The position numbers were made by a program, and so were the translations under genes. From contig CAXTVX010000001.1 of NCBI GenBank assembly GCA_964247755.1, forward strand, positions 500,774-564,773: DNA of 64,000 nucleotides, read 5' to 3'. Under the pieces are notes generated by a model that was not told where the DNA came from, searched no databases, and was given only the letters and a program-made list of their open reading frames with translations. Positions 16,269-24,744 of this stretch are shown piece by piece. The stretch's first letter is position 1. Each line of letters begins with the position of its first letter. Source of the DNA: Lichenicola sp964247755. GTDB lineage: Bacteria > Pseudomonadota > Alphaproteobacteria > Acetobacterales > Acetobacteraceae.

Positions 16269-16760
16269 TCAGCCGACCGGCGCCGGATCCGCCGTGACGG
16301 GCGTCGCAACCGGGACGGCCGGACGCGGCGACACGCCGTAGATGTCGCGAGCGCGCTTGAGGAAAGCGCCGACCATCAGGCGGACCGCCTCGTTGAACAC
16401 CACCCCGATCGCCGCCTGCAGCAGGCGCGAACGGAACTCGAACTCGACGAAGAAGTCGACCAGGCACCCGCGCGGGTCGGGGGTGAAGGTCCACACGTTG
16501 TTGAGGTAGCGGAACGGGCCCTTCTCGTAGCGGACCCGCACAGTTCGAGGACGGTCAAGCGCCACCCGGCTGGTGAAGCTTTCCCGGAACGGGCCGAAGC
16601 CGATGCTCATGTCGGCGACCAGCTCGGTGTCGGTGTGGCTGCGCACCCGCGCCCCGGTGCACCAGGGCAGAAACTCCGGATAGCGGCCCACGTCGGCCAC
16701 CATGTCGAACAGCTGCTCGGCGGTGTAGGGGATGAGGCGGCGTTCGGCGTGGGTGGGCAT
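16269..16760 (-). CDS. Coq10/RatA-family START-domain protein
   Basis: This 163-residue protein is the bacterial form of the START-fold family that includes yeast Coq10, a ubiquinone-binding protein needed for respiration, and E. coli RatA. Signatures are PYTAEQLFDMVADVGRYPEF followed by LPWCTGARV, and VDFFVEFEFRSRLLQAAIG. Length is normal. The ATG shares one base with the lipA stop (TGATG type), so the two are translationally coupled, as in many alphaproteobacteria where this gene follows lpdA-lipA. A quinone-related role is more likely than a toxin role in this context. Confidence 0.88.
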   Translation of the reverse strand: MPTHAERRLIPYTAEQLFDMVADVGRYPEFLPWCTGARVRSHTDTELVADMSIGFGPFRESFTSRVALDRPRTVRVRYEKGPFRYLNNVWTFTPDPRGCLVDFFVEFEFRSRLLQAAIGVVFNEAVRLMVGAFLKRARDIYGVSPRPAVPVATPVTADPAPVG

Positions 16761-17746
16761 CAGGATGCTACGCGCGAGCCCGCCAAACGTGCCGCGCGTG
16801 CATCGCGCAGTGCAGCAAAATCCGAATCGGCATGATACGACGAGCGGGTCAGCGGCGTGGCGCTCACCTGCAGGAAGCCCTTGGCACGCGCCATCGTGGC
16901 GTAGTCGGCGAACTCGTCCGGCGTCACGAACCGGTCCACGGCGGCGTGCTTCACGCTCGGCTGCAGGTACTGGCCGAGGGTGAGGAAGTCGACCTCGGCG
17001 ATGCGCAGGTCGTCCATCACCTGCAGCACCTCCGGGCGCCCCTCGCCCAGCCCCACCATCATGCCGGACTTGGTGAAGATCGCCGGATCCAGCTGCTTGA
17101 CCCGGTCCAGCAGGCGCACCGACTGGTAGTAGCGCGCACCCGGCCGGATCGTGGCGTAGAGCCGGGGCACGGTTTCCAGGTTGTGGTTGAACACGTCCGG
17201 CCGGGCCTCGACCACCACCTCCAGGGCACCTGGCTTGCGCAGGAAGTCAGGGGTCAGGATCTCGATCGTGGTGCCCGGCGAGGCCTGGCGGATCGCCCCG
17301 ATCACGGCCGCGAAATGCGCCGCCCCGCCGTCCGGAAGGTCGTCGCGGTCGACCGAGGTGACCACCACGTGGCGCAGGCCCAGCGTCGCCACCGCGTCGG
17401 CCACCCGTCCCGGCTCGCCCGCGTCGAGCGCGTCCGGCTGACCGGTGCGCACGTTGCAGAAGGCGCAGGCGCGTGTGCAGATCTCGCCCATGATCATCAT
17501 GGTCGCGTGGCGCTGCGACCAGCACTCGCCGATGTTGGGGCAAGCCGCCTCCTCGCACACCGTCACCAGCTTCCTGTCGCGCATCAGCGTGCGCGTCTCG
17601 TGGTAGACCGGATGCGTCGGCGCCTTGACGCGGATCCAGTCCGGCTTGCGCAGGATGGGGTTGTCCGGTCGGTGCGCCTTTTCCGGATGGCGCGGCGCAG
17701 CTATGGCGCCCTCGCTCCGGTGGTCGATCAGCAATCGGGTGGACAT
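16760..17746 (-). CDS. lipA: Lipoyl synthase
   Basis: LipA is a radical SAM enzyme that inserts two sulphur atoms into protein-bound octanoyl groups to make lipoate. Both iron-sulphur sites are visible: the auxiliary cluster motif CEEAACPNIGEC and the radical SAM motif CTRACAFCNV. The 328-residue length is typical. ATG at 17746 has GGAG at a good distance; an in-frame ATG at 17779 is the alternative. Its products serve the lipoylated subunits of pyruvate dehydrogenase encoded just upstream on the same strand (aceF and pdhB). Confidence 0.96.
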   Translation of the reverse strand: MSTRLLIDHRSEGAIAAPRHPEKAHRPDNPILRKPDWIRVKAPTHPVYHETRTLMRDRKLVTVCEEAACPNIGECWSQRHATMMIMGEICTRACAFCNVRTGQPDALDAGEPGRVADAVATLGLRHVVVTSVDRDDLPDGGAAHFAAVIGAIRQASPGTTIEILTPDFLRKPGALEVVVEARPDVFNHNLETVPRLYATIRPGARYYQSVRLLDRVKQLDPAIFTKSGMMVGLGEGRPEVLQVMDDLRIAEVDFLTLGQYLQPSVKHAAVDRFVTPDEFADYATMARAKGFLQVSATPLTRSSYHADSDFAALRDARAARLAGSRVAS

Positions 17747-17843
17747 GGGGCTCCGTGCGTCCGGGCGGGGTAGGACCATGCTCTACAGGTGGCGCCATGC
17801 CGGACGAGCGTCAAGCAAGCAAACGTGCGCCGCCGGGCCGTGG

Positions 17844-18167
17844 CTAGCGGGTCAGCCCGCCGATGCGTGCGGGCGGCCAGTCGTCGATCCTTCTTGCCAC
17901 GCCGCAATCCAGGATGTTCACCAGGATGCGCGCGCGTTCCAGTTCCACCGGATCATGCGTGGTCAGGAGGGTCTCCACCGTGTGATCGCAAGCCTTGCGC
18001 AGCTTCTCGTCCGGCAGCCTCGTGACGCCGCTCAACAGCACGATGGCAAGGCTGATGCCGACGACGCCACCGGCCCCGACGACCATGGCGAACCCGACCC
18101 AGACGCCCGCCGGGGCGCGGGCGCCAAATCCGAATCGCCGTCGCGTGAAATCCGGACGCTCGCTCAT
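17844..18167 (-). CDS. Small membrane protein of unknown function
   Basis: The 107-residue protein has a basic N-terminus (MSERPDFTRRRFGFGARAPA), one strong membrane segment of about 25 residues (WVGFAMVVGAGGVVGISLAI and beyond), and a charged C-terminal domain of about 55 residues with two cysteines that may lie in the periplasm. I do not recognise a family. It begins 23 bases after the lpdA stop and is followed by lipA, so it belongs to the pyruvate dehydrogenase operon by position. A link to that complex is not otherwise supported. Confidence 0.6.
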   Translation of the reverse strand: MSERPDFTRRRFGFGARAPAGVWVGFAMVVGAGGVVGISLAIVLLSGVTRLPDEKLRKACDHTVETLLTTHDPVELERARILVNILDCGVARRIDDWPPARIGGLTR

Positions 18168-18190
18168 GAGCCCCTCCCGGACCGTTCACC

Positions 18191-19597
18191 CTAGAAGTGG
18201 ATCGCCTGCCCCCAGGCATCCAGCACCGCCTCGTGCATGGTCTCGCTGACGGTGGGGTGCGGGAACACCGTGTGCATCAGCTCCTGCTCGGTAGTCTCGA
18301 GCGTCCGGCCGATGGCGAAGCCCTGGATCATTTCCGTGACCTCCGCGCCGACCAGGTGCGCACCCAGCAGCTCGCCGGTCTTGGCGTCGAACACGGTCTT
18401 GGCCATGCCTTCCGGCTCGCCCATGGCGATCGCCTTGCCGTTGCCGATGAACGGGAACCGGCCGACGCGTATCTCGCGCCCTTCCGCCCGCGCCTTGGCC
18501 TCGCTCCAGCCGACGCTCGCCACCTGCGGCCGGCAATAAGTGCAACCGGGGATGTTGGTCCAGTCGATCGGGTGCACGTCCAGGCCGGCGATCTTCTCCA
18601 CGCACAGCACGCCCTCGTGGCTCGCCTTATGCGCGAGCCAGGGAGCGCCGGTGAGGTCGCCGATCGCATACACGCCCGGCTCGCCGGTGCGGCAGAAATG
18701 GTCGATCGTCACGCGGCCCTTCTCGACCACCACCTTCGTGCCCTCGAGCCCGATGGTCTCGACGTTGCTGACGATGCCGACCGCCGAGATCACCCGGTCG
18801 AACTCCAGGGTCTCGGTCTTGCCGTCCGCCTCGATGGAGATCGTGACGCTGTCCTCGTTCCGGGTCGGGGTGCCGATCCTGGCGCCGGTGAGGATGCGGG
18901 TTCCCTGCTTCTCGAATGCCTTGCGCGCGAAGGCGGCGATCTCGGCGTCCTCTGCCGGCAGGATACGGTCCACCACCTCCACCACGGTCACGTCCGAGCC
19001 CATGTTGCGGTAGAAGCTCGCGAACTCGATGCCGATGGCGCCGGACCCGATCACCAGCAGGCGCCTTGGCATCAGCGTCGGCACCATCGCCTCGCGGTAG
19101 GACCAGATCAGCCGGTCCGGCTCCAGCCCGGGCAGCACGCGCGCCCGCGAGCCGGTAGCCAGGATCACGTGCGGCGCGGTCAGGCTCGCCACCGCGTCGC
19201 CGTGCCTGGTCACCGCGACCTTGCGCCTGTCCCCCTCGGTGCCGTCCAGGGCACCGTGCCCGTCGAACACCGCGACCTTGTTCTTGCGCAGCAGGTGGCC
19301 GATGCCCGACGACAGCTGCTTCGCCACGCCGCGCGACCGCTTGACCACCTTGTCCAGGTCGTAGCGGATGTTGTCGGCCGCGAAGCCGAACTCCTCCAGG
19401 TTGTGCAGCAGGTGGTTGATCTCGGACGAGCGCAGCAGCGTCTTGGTCGGGATGCAGCCCCAGTTCAGGCAGATGCCGCCGAGATGGGTGCTCTCGACCA
19501 CCGCCACCTTCATCTTCAGCTGCGCGGCGCGGATCGCCGCGACGTAGCCGCCCGGCCCGCCGCCGACGACGACCAGGTCGAACTCGGTATCAGCCAT
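18191..19597 (-). CDS. lpdA: Dihydrolipoyl dehydrogenase (E3)
   Basis: E3 reoxidises dihydrolipoyl groups of 2-oxoacid dehydrogenases, passing electrons through FAD to NAD+. The 468-residue protein has the FAD motif VVVGGGPGGYVAAIRAAQL, the redox-active disulphide in GGICLNWGCIPTK, the NAD motif VIGSGAIGIEFASFY, and the C-terminal His-Glu pair in FPHPTVSETMHEAV. It starts three bases after the aceF stop. The placement marks it as the E3 of the pyruvate complex encoded by pdhA-pdhB-aceF, although E3 may be shared with other complexes. Confidence 0.95.
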   Translation of the reverse strand: MADTEFDLVVVGGGPGGYVAAIRAAQLKMKVAVVESTHLGGICLNWGCIPTKTLLRSSEINHLLHNLEEFGFAADNIRYDLDKVVKRSRGVAKQLSSGIGHLLRKNKVAVFDGHGALDGTEGDRRKVAVTRHGDAVASLTAPHVILATGSRARVLPGLEPDRLIWSYREAMVPTLMPRRLLVIGSGAIGIEFASFYRNMGSDVTVVEVVDRILPAEDAEIAAFARKAFEKQGTRILTGARIGTPTRNEDSVTISIEADGKTETLEFDRVISAVGIVSNVETIGLEGTKVVVEKGRVTIDHFCRTGEPGVYAIGDLTGAPWLAHKASHEGVLCVEKIAGLDVHPIDWTNIPGCTYCRPQVASVGWSEAKARAEGREIRVGRFPFIGNGKAIAMGEPEGMAKTVFDAKTGELLGAHLVGAEVTEMIQGFAIGRTLETTEQELMHTVFPHPTVSETMHEAVLDAWGQAIHF

Positions 19598-19600
19598 TGC

Positions 19601-20932
19601 TCAGATCACCAGACTCAGCGGGCTTTCGACCACGCTCTTGAACACCGACACCCATTGCGCCGCCAGGGCGCCATCCACCGCGCGGTGGTCGACCGAAAGC
19701 GTCGCGGTCATCACCGTGGCGACCTCGATCCGGTCGCCATCCTTGTCCGCCCGCACCACCGGGCGCTTCTCGCTGGCGCTGACCGCCAGGATGCCGGCCT
19801 GCGGCGGGTTGAGGATGGCGGAGAACTGCTTGACCCCGAACATGCCCATGTTGGAGATCGAGAACCCGCCCCCCTGGAACTCCTCGGGACGCAGCTTGCC
19901 CTCGCGCGCCCGCGCGATCAGGCCGCGCGCCTCGGCGCTGATCTGCGCCAGCGACTTCTTCTCGGCCGAGCGCACGATCGGCGTGATCAGCCCGTCCGGG
20001 ATCGACACCGCGACCGAGATGTCCACGTCCTCGTACTCGATGATCGCCTCGTCGGTGTAGCTCGCGTTCACCTTCGGCACCCGGACCAGGGTGACCGCGC
20101 AGGCCTTGATCAGCATGTCGTTGACCGACAGCTTGAACGCGCCCGCCCCTTCCGGGGCGGCACGGTTGAGCTGGCCGCGCAGGGCCAGCAGCGCGTCCAT
20201 TTCCACGTCGATCGACACGTAGAAATGCGGCACGAACTGCTTGGACTCCGACAGCCGGCGCGCGATCACGCGCCGTATGTTGGAGTTCGGCAGCACCCGG
20301 TGCGGTGCGGTGATGGGCACCGGCGTCGGACGCACCGGCGCGGGAGCCGGCGCCTGCGGCGGAGCGGCGGCCTGGACCGGGGCCGGGGCCGCCGGCTTCG
20401 CGACCGGAGGCGCCGTGCGCGCGGCCTCGATGTCGGCGCGGATGATGCGGCCGTTCGGCCCGGATCCGTTGATGGTCGACAGGTCGAGCCCGGCCTCCCC
20501 GGCCAGCCTGCGCGCCAGCGGCGAGGCGAACACGCGGCTGCCATCGTCGCTGGTGCCCGCTTCGGTCGCCGGAGCGGGTGCCGCCGATGCCGGGCGTGCG
20601 GCCGGCGGCTCTGAACCCTGGTTGACCGGTTCTGCCGCCTGCCTCGGCGGCGCCGCCCGCGTGTCCCCGGCCGCGTCCGGCACCGCCTCGCCGTCGACGA
20701 CCAGGATGCCGATCGGCGCGTTGACCTTCACCCCTTCGGTGCCGTCCACCACCAGGATGCGGCCGAGTATGCCCTCGTCGACCGCCTCGACCTCCATGGT
20801 CGCCTTGTCGGTCTCGATCTCCGCGATCACGTCGCCGGACGCGACGGCGTCGCCTTCCTTCTTCAGCCAGCGCGCCAGGGTGCCTTCGGTCATGGTCGGC
20901 GACAGCGCCGGCATGAGGATGTTCACGGACAT
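19601..20932 (-). CDS. aceF: Dihydrolipoamide acetyltransferase (pyruvate dehydrogenase E2)
   Basis: E2 forms the core of the pyruvate dehydrogenase complex and passes acetyl groups to coenzyme A. The 443-residue protein has one N-terminal lipoyl domain (lipoyl Lys in EIETDKATMEVEAVDEG, near residue 45), an Ala/Pro-rich linker, the peripheral subunit-binding domain (ASPLARRLAGEAGLDLSTIN), a second linker, and the catalytic domain ending in SVDHRAVDGALAAQW with the catalytic His and Asp. Only one lipoyl domain is present here; the second carrier is on PdhB. Spacing to pdhB is ten bases. Confidence 0.95.
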   Translation of the reverse strand: MSVNILMPALSPTMTEGTLARWLKKEGDAVASGDVIAEIETDKATMEVEAVDEGILGRILVVDGTEGVKVNAPIGILVVDGEAVPDAAGDTRAAPPRQAAEPVNQGSEPPAARPASAAPAPATEAGTSDDGSRVFASPLARRLAGEAGLDLSTINGSGPNGRIIRADIEAARTAPPVAKPAAPAPVQAAAPPQAPAPAPVRPTPVPITAPHRVLPNSNIRRVIARRLSESKQFVPHFYVSIDVEMDALLALRGQLNRAAPEGAGAFKLSVNDMLIKACAVTLVRVPKVNASYTDEAIIEYEDVDISVAVSIPDGLITPIVRSAEKKSLAQISAEARGLIARAREGKLRPEEFQGGGFSISNMGMFGVKQFSAILNPPQAGILAVSASEKRPVVRADKDGDRIEVATVMTATLSVDHRAVDGALAAQWVSVFKSVVESPLSLVI

Positions 20933-20942
20933 GCGGCGACCT

Positions 20943-22316
20943 TCAGACCAGCTTCTTCACGGCGTCGACCACCCAGTCCGGCTGCGGCAGGGCGAGCTTT
21001 TCCAGGTTGGCGGCGTAGGGCAGCGGCACGTCCAGCCCGTGCACGCGCACCGGCGGGGCGTCGAGCCAGTCGAACGCGTGCTCGACGATCTGCATCACCA
21101 CCTCGGCGCCGATGCCGGCGAACGGCCAGCCTTCCTCCACCGTCACCAGGCGCGAGGTCTTCTTCACGCTGTCCACGATCGTGGGGGTGTCCAGCGGACG
21201 AAGGGAGCGCAGGTTGATCACCTCCGCCTCGATCCCGGCTTCCGCCAGGATCTCGGCTGCCTTCAGCGCCACCCCGACCATGATGGAGAAGGCGACGATG
21301 GTGACCGCGGTGCCCTCGCGCTCGACCTTGGCCTTGCCGATCGGCAGCACGAAGTCCGGATCGGTCGGGCACTCGAAGCTCTGCCCGTACAGGATCTCGT
21401 TCTCGAGAAAGATGATCGGGTTCGGGTCGCGGATCGCCGCACGCAGCAGGCCCTTGGCATCGGCGGCGGAATACGGCGCCACCACCTTCAACCCCGGCAC
21501 GTGCGCGTACCAGCTGGCGTAGCACTGCGAATGCTGCGCGCCGACCCGCGACGCGGCGCCGTTGGGACCGCGGAACACGATCGGGCAGCCCATCTGGCCG
21601 CCGCTCATGTAGAGCGTCTTGGCAGCCGAGTTGATCACCTGGTCGATCGCCTGCATGGCAAAGTTGAAGGTCATGAACTCGACGATCGGCTTCAGGCCGG
21701 TCAGTGCCGCCCCCACCGCCATGCCGGCGAAGCCGTGCTCGGTGATCGGCGTGTCGATCACGCGCCTGGCGCCGAACTCGTCCAGCAGGCCCTGGCTGAC
21801 CTTGTAGGCGCCCTGGTACTCCGCGACCTCCTCGCCCATGAGGAACACGTCGTCATCGGCGCGCATCTCCAGCACCATGGCGTCACGCAGCGCCTCGCGC
21901 ACGGTGACGGTCGCGGTCGGGCCCCAGTCCCGCTCGGGCGATGGGCGCGCCAGCTCCGGGGTCTTGGCCGCCGACGCGCGGTCGGCGATCTCCTTCGGCC
22001 CCATCCCCTCCGCCGCGACCTTGGGCATGGCCGGCGCTTCCGAGCCGGGCTCGGGCGCGTTCGACGCGTCCTCGCCGGCAGCCAGCAGCACCGCGATCGG
22101 CGCGTTCACCGCCACCCCGTCGGTGCCCTCCTCAACCAGGATGCGGCCGAGCGTGCCCTCGTCCACCGCCTCGACCTCCATGGTCGCCTTGTCGGTCTCG
22201 ATCTCGGCGATCACGTCGCCGGCCGCCACCGGATCGCCCACCTTCTTCAGCCAGCGCGCCAGCTTGCCTTCCGTCATGGTCGGCGAGAGCGCCGGCATCA
22301 GGACCTGCGTCGACAT
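20943..22316 (-). CDS. pdhB: Pyruvate dehydrogenase E1 component, beta subunit, with N-terminal lipoyl domain
   Basis: E1-beta pairs with E1-alpha to decarboxylate pyruvate on thiamine diphosphate. The 457-residue protein is about 130 residues longer than a plain E1-beta because it begins with a lipoyl domain (MSTQVLMPALSPTMTEGKLA, then EIETDKATMEVEAVDEGTLG). This architecture is known from alphaproteobacteria. After an Ala/Glu-rich linker the E1-beta core has VREALRDAMVLEMRADDDVF, GEEVAEYQGAYKVSQGL and the transketolase C-terminal domain. The lipoyl domain is very similar to that of aceF, which suggests an old duplication. ATG at 22316 is set by the lipoyl start. Confidence 0.95.
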   Translation of the reverse strand: MSTQVLMPALSPTMTEGKLARWLKKVGDPVAAGDVIAEIETDKATMEVEAVDEGTLGRILVEEGTDGVAVNAPIAVLLAAGEDASNAPEPGSEAPAMPKVAAEGMGPKEIADRASAAKTPELARPSPERDWGPTATVTVREALRDAMVLEMRADDDVFLMGEEVAEYQGAYKVSQGLLDEFGARRVIDTPITEHGFAGMAVGAALTGLKPIVEFMTFNFAMQAIDQVINSAAKTLYMSGGQMGCPIVFRGPNGAASRVGAQHSQCYASWYAHVPGLKVVAPYSAADAKGLLRAAIRDPNPIIFLENEILYGQSFECPTDPDFVLPIGKAKVEREGTAVTIVAFSIMVGVALKAAEILAEAGIEAEVINLRSLRPLDTPTIVDSVKKTSRLVTVEEGWPFAGIGAEVVMQIVEHAFDWLDAPPVRVHGLDVPLPYAANLEKLALPQPDWVVDAVKKLV

Positions 22317-22323
22317 GGCCGGT

Positions 22324-23337
22324 TCAGGCCTCCACCAGAATGTCGGTCCACAGCTCAGACGGATCGGGTTCCGGGCTGTCCTGCGCGAACTGCGCCGCAT
22401 CCGCGACCAGCCGCTTGATCTCGTCGTCGGTGGCCTTGAGCGCCGCCTCCTCGACCCCGAGATCGAGCAGCGCGCGACGCACCTGCTCGATCGCGTCGTG
22501 CTCCCGGCGCATCGCCTCGACCTCCTCGCGTGTTCGGTACTTGGCGGGGTCGGACATGGAGTGGCCGCGGTAGCGGTAGGTGCTCATCTCCAGCAGGTAC
22601 GGGCCGTTGCCGGCGCGGCAATGCCCTACCGCCTCGCGGGCGGCCTCGCGCACCGCGACCACGTCCATGCCGTCGACCCGCTGCCCCGGGATACCCCAGG
22701 GCTCGCCATTGCGGTGCAGCGCCTTGGACGCCGAGGAGCGCGCGGCGCTGGTGCCCATGCCGTACTGGTTGTTCTCGATAATGAAGATGCAGGGCAGCTT
22801 GTGCAGTGCCGCCAGGTTGAAGGCCTCGAACACCTGGCCCTGGTTGGAGGCGCCGTCGCCCATGTAGGCCACCGCCACCTCGTCGGTGCCGCGATACTTG
22901 TTGGCGAACGCCAGGCCGGCGCCAATCGGCACCTGCGCGCCGACGATGCCGTGGCCGCCGTAGAAGTGCTCCTTCTTGGAGAACATGTGCATGGAGCCGC
23001 CCTTGCCGCGGGAATAGCCGGTGGCGCGGCCGGTCAGCTCGGCCATCACCCCCTTCGCCTCCATGCCTGCCGCCAGCATGTGCCCGTGATCGCGATACGA
23101 GGTGACGATCTTGTCGCCGGGCTTGAGCGCCATCTGCACCCCCACCACCACCGCCTCCTGGCCGATATACAGGTGGCAGAACCCGCCGATCAGCCCCATG
23201 CCGTAAAGCTGCCCGGTGCGCTCCTCGAAGCGCCGGATCAGCAGCATGTCGTGATACGCGCGGGTCAGCTCGTCCTGCGTCATGGAGGGTGCGTTCGCGC
23301 CGCGGGGCGCCTGCACCAACTTCGTCGCTCCGCTCAT
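22324..23337 (-). CDS. pdhA: Pyruvate dehydrogenase E1 component, alpha subunit
   Basis: This 337-residue subunit binds thiamine diphosphate through the motif GDGASNQGQVFEAFN ending in ENNQYGMGT, and carries the loop YRYRGHSMSDPAKYRTREEV that in relatives contacts E1-beta and the lipoyl domain. The N-terminus before TQDELTRAYHDMLLIRRFEE is short and non-conserved. The ATG at 23337 overlaps the stop of moaC by four bases (ATGA), so pdhA is coupled to a molybdenum-cofactor gene. In most alphaproteobacteria pdhA follows eno-ftsB instead; see the inversion finding. Confidence 0.95.
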   Translation of the reverse strand: MSGATKLVQAPRGANAPSMTQDELTRAYHDMLLIRRFEERTGQLYGMGLIGGFCHLYIGQEAVVVGVQMALKPGDKIVTSYRDHGHMLAAGMEAKGVMAELTGRATGYSRGKGGSMHMFSKKEHFYGGHGIVGAQVPIGAGLAFANKYRGTDEVAVAYMGDGASNQGQVFEAFNLAALHKLPCIFIIENNQYGMGTSAARSSASKALHRNGEPWGIPGQRVDGMDVVAVREAAREAVGHCRAGNGPYLLEMSTYRYRGHSMSDPAKYRTREEVEAMRREHDAIEQVRRALLDLGVEEAALKATDDEIKRLVADAAQFAQDSPEPDPSELWTDILVEA

Positions 23338-23861
23338 GCTCGCTCCCCGTTCCTGCCTGCATCGGGACGGAGTGCATCCGTCCCGGCCTCGTTCCAGTCG
23401 CCGGACTTGCCGCCGGCCTTGTGCACCACCCGCAGCGACTCGATCCGCATGTGCCGATCGACCGCCTTGCACATGTCGTAGAGCGTGAGGGCGGCGACGC
23501 TCGCCGCGGTCAGCGCCTCCATCTCCACGCCGGTCTGCCCGGTGGTGCGCACCACCGTCTCGATCGCGACCGCCTCCCCGCCCGGCTCCGGCGCCAGCAT
23601 CACCGACACCGCGGTGATCGGCAGCGGGTGGCAGAGCGGGATCAGCTCGGCGGTCCGCTTCGCCGCCATGATGCCCGCGATCCGCGCGGCTGCGAAGACG
23701 TCGCCCTTGGGCATCCCCCCGGACAGGATCAGCCGCAGGGTGTCCGGCCGCATCGCCACCCGCGCCGCCGCCCGGGCCTCGCGCGCCGTCGCGGCCTTGG
23801 CCGACACGTCCACCATGCGGGCGTGGCCGGCCTCGTCGAGATGGGTCAGGCCGGATCCCAT
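23334..23861 (-). CDS. moaC: Cyclic pyranopterin monophosphate synthase
   Basis: MoaC converts the MoaA product into cyclic pyranopterin monophosphate, the first stable intermediate of molybdenum cofactor synthesis. The 175-residue protein has MVDVSAKAATAREARAAARV, KGDVFAAARIAGIMAAKRT, ELIPLCHPLPIT and LYDMCKAVDRHMRIES, the conserved active-site segments. The start region shares one base with the trpC stop. It sits between trpC and pdhA; trpC-moaC is a usual alphaproteobacterial pair, moaC-pdhA is not. The next gene of the usual order, moeA, is at 42.8 kb. Confidence 0.95.
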   Translation of the reverse strand: MGSGLTHLDEAGHARMVDVSAKAATAREARAAARVAMRPDTLRLILSGGMPKGDVFAAARIAGIMAAKRTAELIPLCHPLPITAVSVMLAPEPGGEAVAIETVVRTTGQTGVEMEALTAASVAALTLYDMCKAVDRHMRIESLRVVHKAGGKSGDWNEAGTDALRPDAGRNGERA

Positions 23862-24700
23862 CAGATCGGCCCGAGCAGGGCGGCGCAGGCGGCACCCGGA
23901 TCGGGCTGCCGCAGCAGGCTTTCGCCGACCAGGAAGCAGGTGGCACCGGCGCCGCTCAGCCGCACGACGTCGTCGCGTGTGCGTATGCCGCTTTCCGCCA
24001 CCACGATGCGGTCCGGCGGCACCCCCGGCGCCAGCGCCAGGGTGGTCTCGAGGTCGGTGCGCAGCGTGCGCAGGTTGCGGTTGTTGACGCCGATCAGCGA
24101 GGTGTTCAGCCCCAGCGCCCGGTACAGCTCCGCTTGGTCATGCACCTCGACCAGCACGTCGAGGTCGAGCGACCGGGCCAGCTCCAGCAGCTCCTCGGCC
24201 ACGGAATCGGTCAGGGCCGCCATGATCAGCAGAATGCAGTCGGCGCCGATCAGACGGCTCTCGTACACCTGCCATGGGTCGACGATGAAGTCCTTGCGCA
24301 GCACCGGCAGCTTCACCGCGGCGCGCGCGATCTGCAGGTCGGCGACGTGGCCGCCGAAAGACGGCCCCTCGGTCAGCACCGACAGGCAGACTGCGCCGCC
24401 CGCCTCGTACTGGCGCGCGATGGCGGCGGGATCGTACTCGGGACGGATCAAGCCTCCGGACGGCGATGCCTTCTTGATCTCGGCGATCATGCCGACCTGG
24501 TGGTGCGCCGTGGTCAACTTCAACGCCTGGCCGAAGCCGCGCGGCGCCTCGGCGAGGTCGCGCAACCGCAGCCGGATCTCGCGCAGCGGCAGGCCGGCGG
24601 AGCGGCGCGCGACCTCCTGGCGGGTCTGGGCGCAGATCCGGGCCAGCACGTCCGGGACCTCCGGGTGCTGCGCGTCCCGGCCGATGTCGGGCTTGGTCAT
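23861..24700 (-). CDS. trpC: Indole-3-glycerol phosphate synthase
   Basis: TrpC closes the indole ring of tryptophan from CdRP. The 279-residue TIM barrel shows AEIKKASPSGGLIRPEYDP, CLSVLTEGPSFGG, VLRKDFIVDPWQVYESR, IGVNNRNLRTLRTDLETT and VAESGIRTRDDV, which hold the catalytic Lys, Glu and phosphate-binding residues. It is the monofunctional form, not fused to TrpF. It begins 44 bases after trpD, the largest gap in the trp run, and overlaps moaC by one base. The ATG at 24700 has no strong ribosome site. Confidence 0.95.
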   Translation of the reverse strand: MTKPDIGRDAQHPEVPDVLARICAQTRQEVARRSAGLPLREIRLRLRDLAEAPRGFGQALKLTTAHHQVGMIAEIKKASPSGGLIRPEYDPAAIARQYEAGGAVCLSVLTEGPSFGGHVADLQIARAAVKLPVLRKDFIVDPWQVYESRLIGADCILLIMAALTDSVAEELLELARSLDLDVLVEVHDQAELYRALGLNTSLIGVNNRNLRTLRTDLETTLALAPGVPPDRIVVAESGIRTRDDVVRLSGAGATCFLVGESLLRQPDPGAACAALLGPI

Positions 24701-24744
24701 CGCGGCGCCGCGTCCATTTGAACGCTGTTCAAGTTCTAGCATCC

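Noticed and set aside
18197..20614. 805-codon open frame on the plus strand opposite lpdA and aceF
   Set aside because: It is the antisense shadow of two well-identified genes in high-GC DNA; composition is Arg/Ala/His-rich and shows no family motif.
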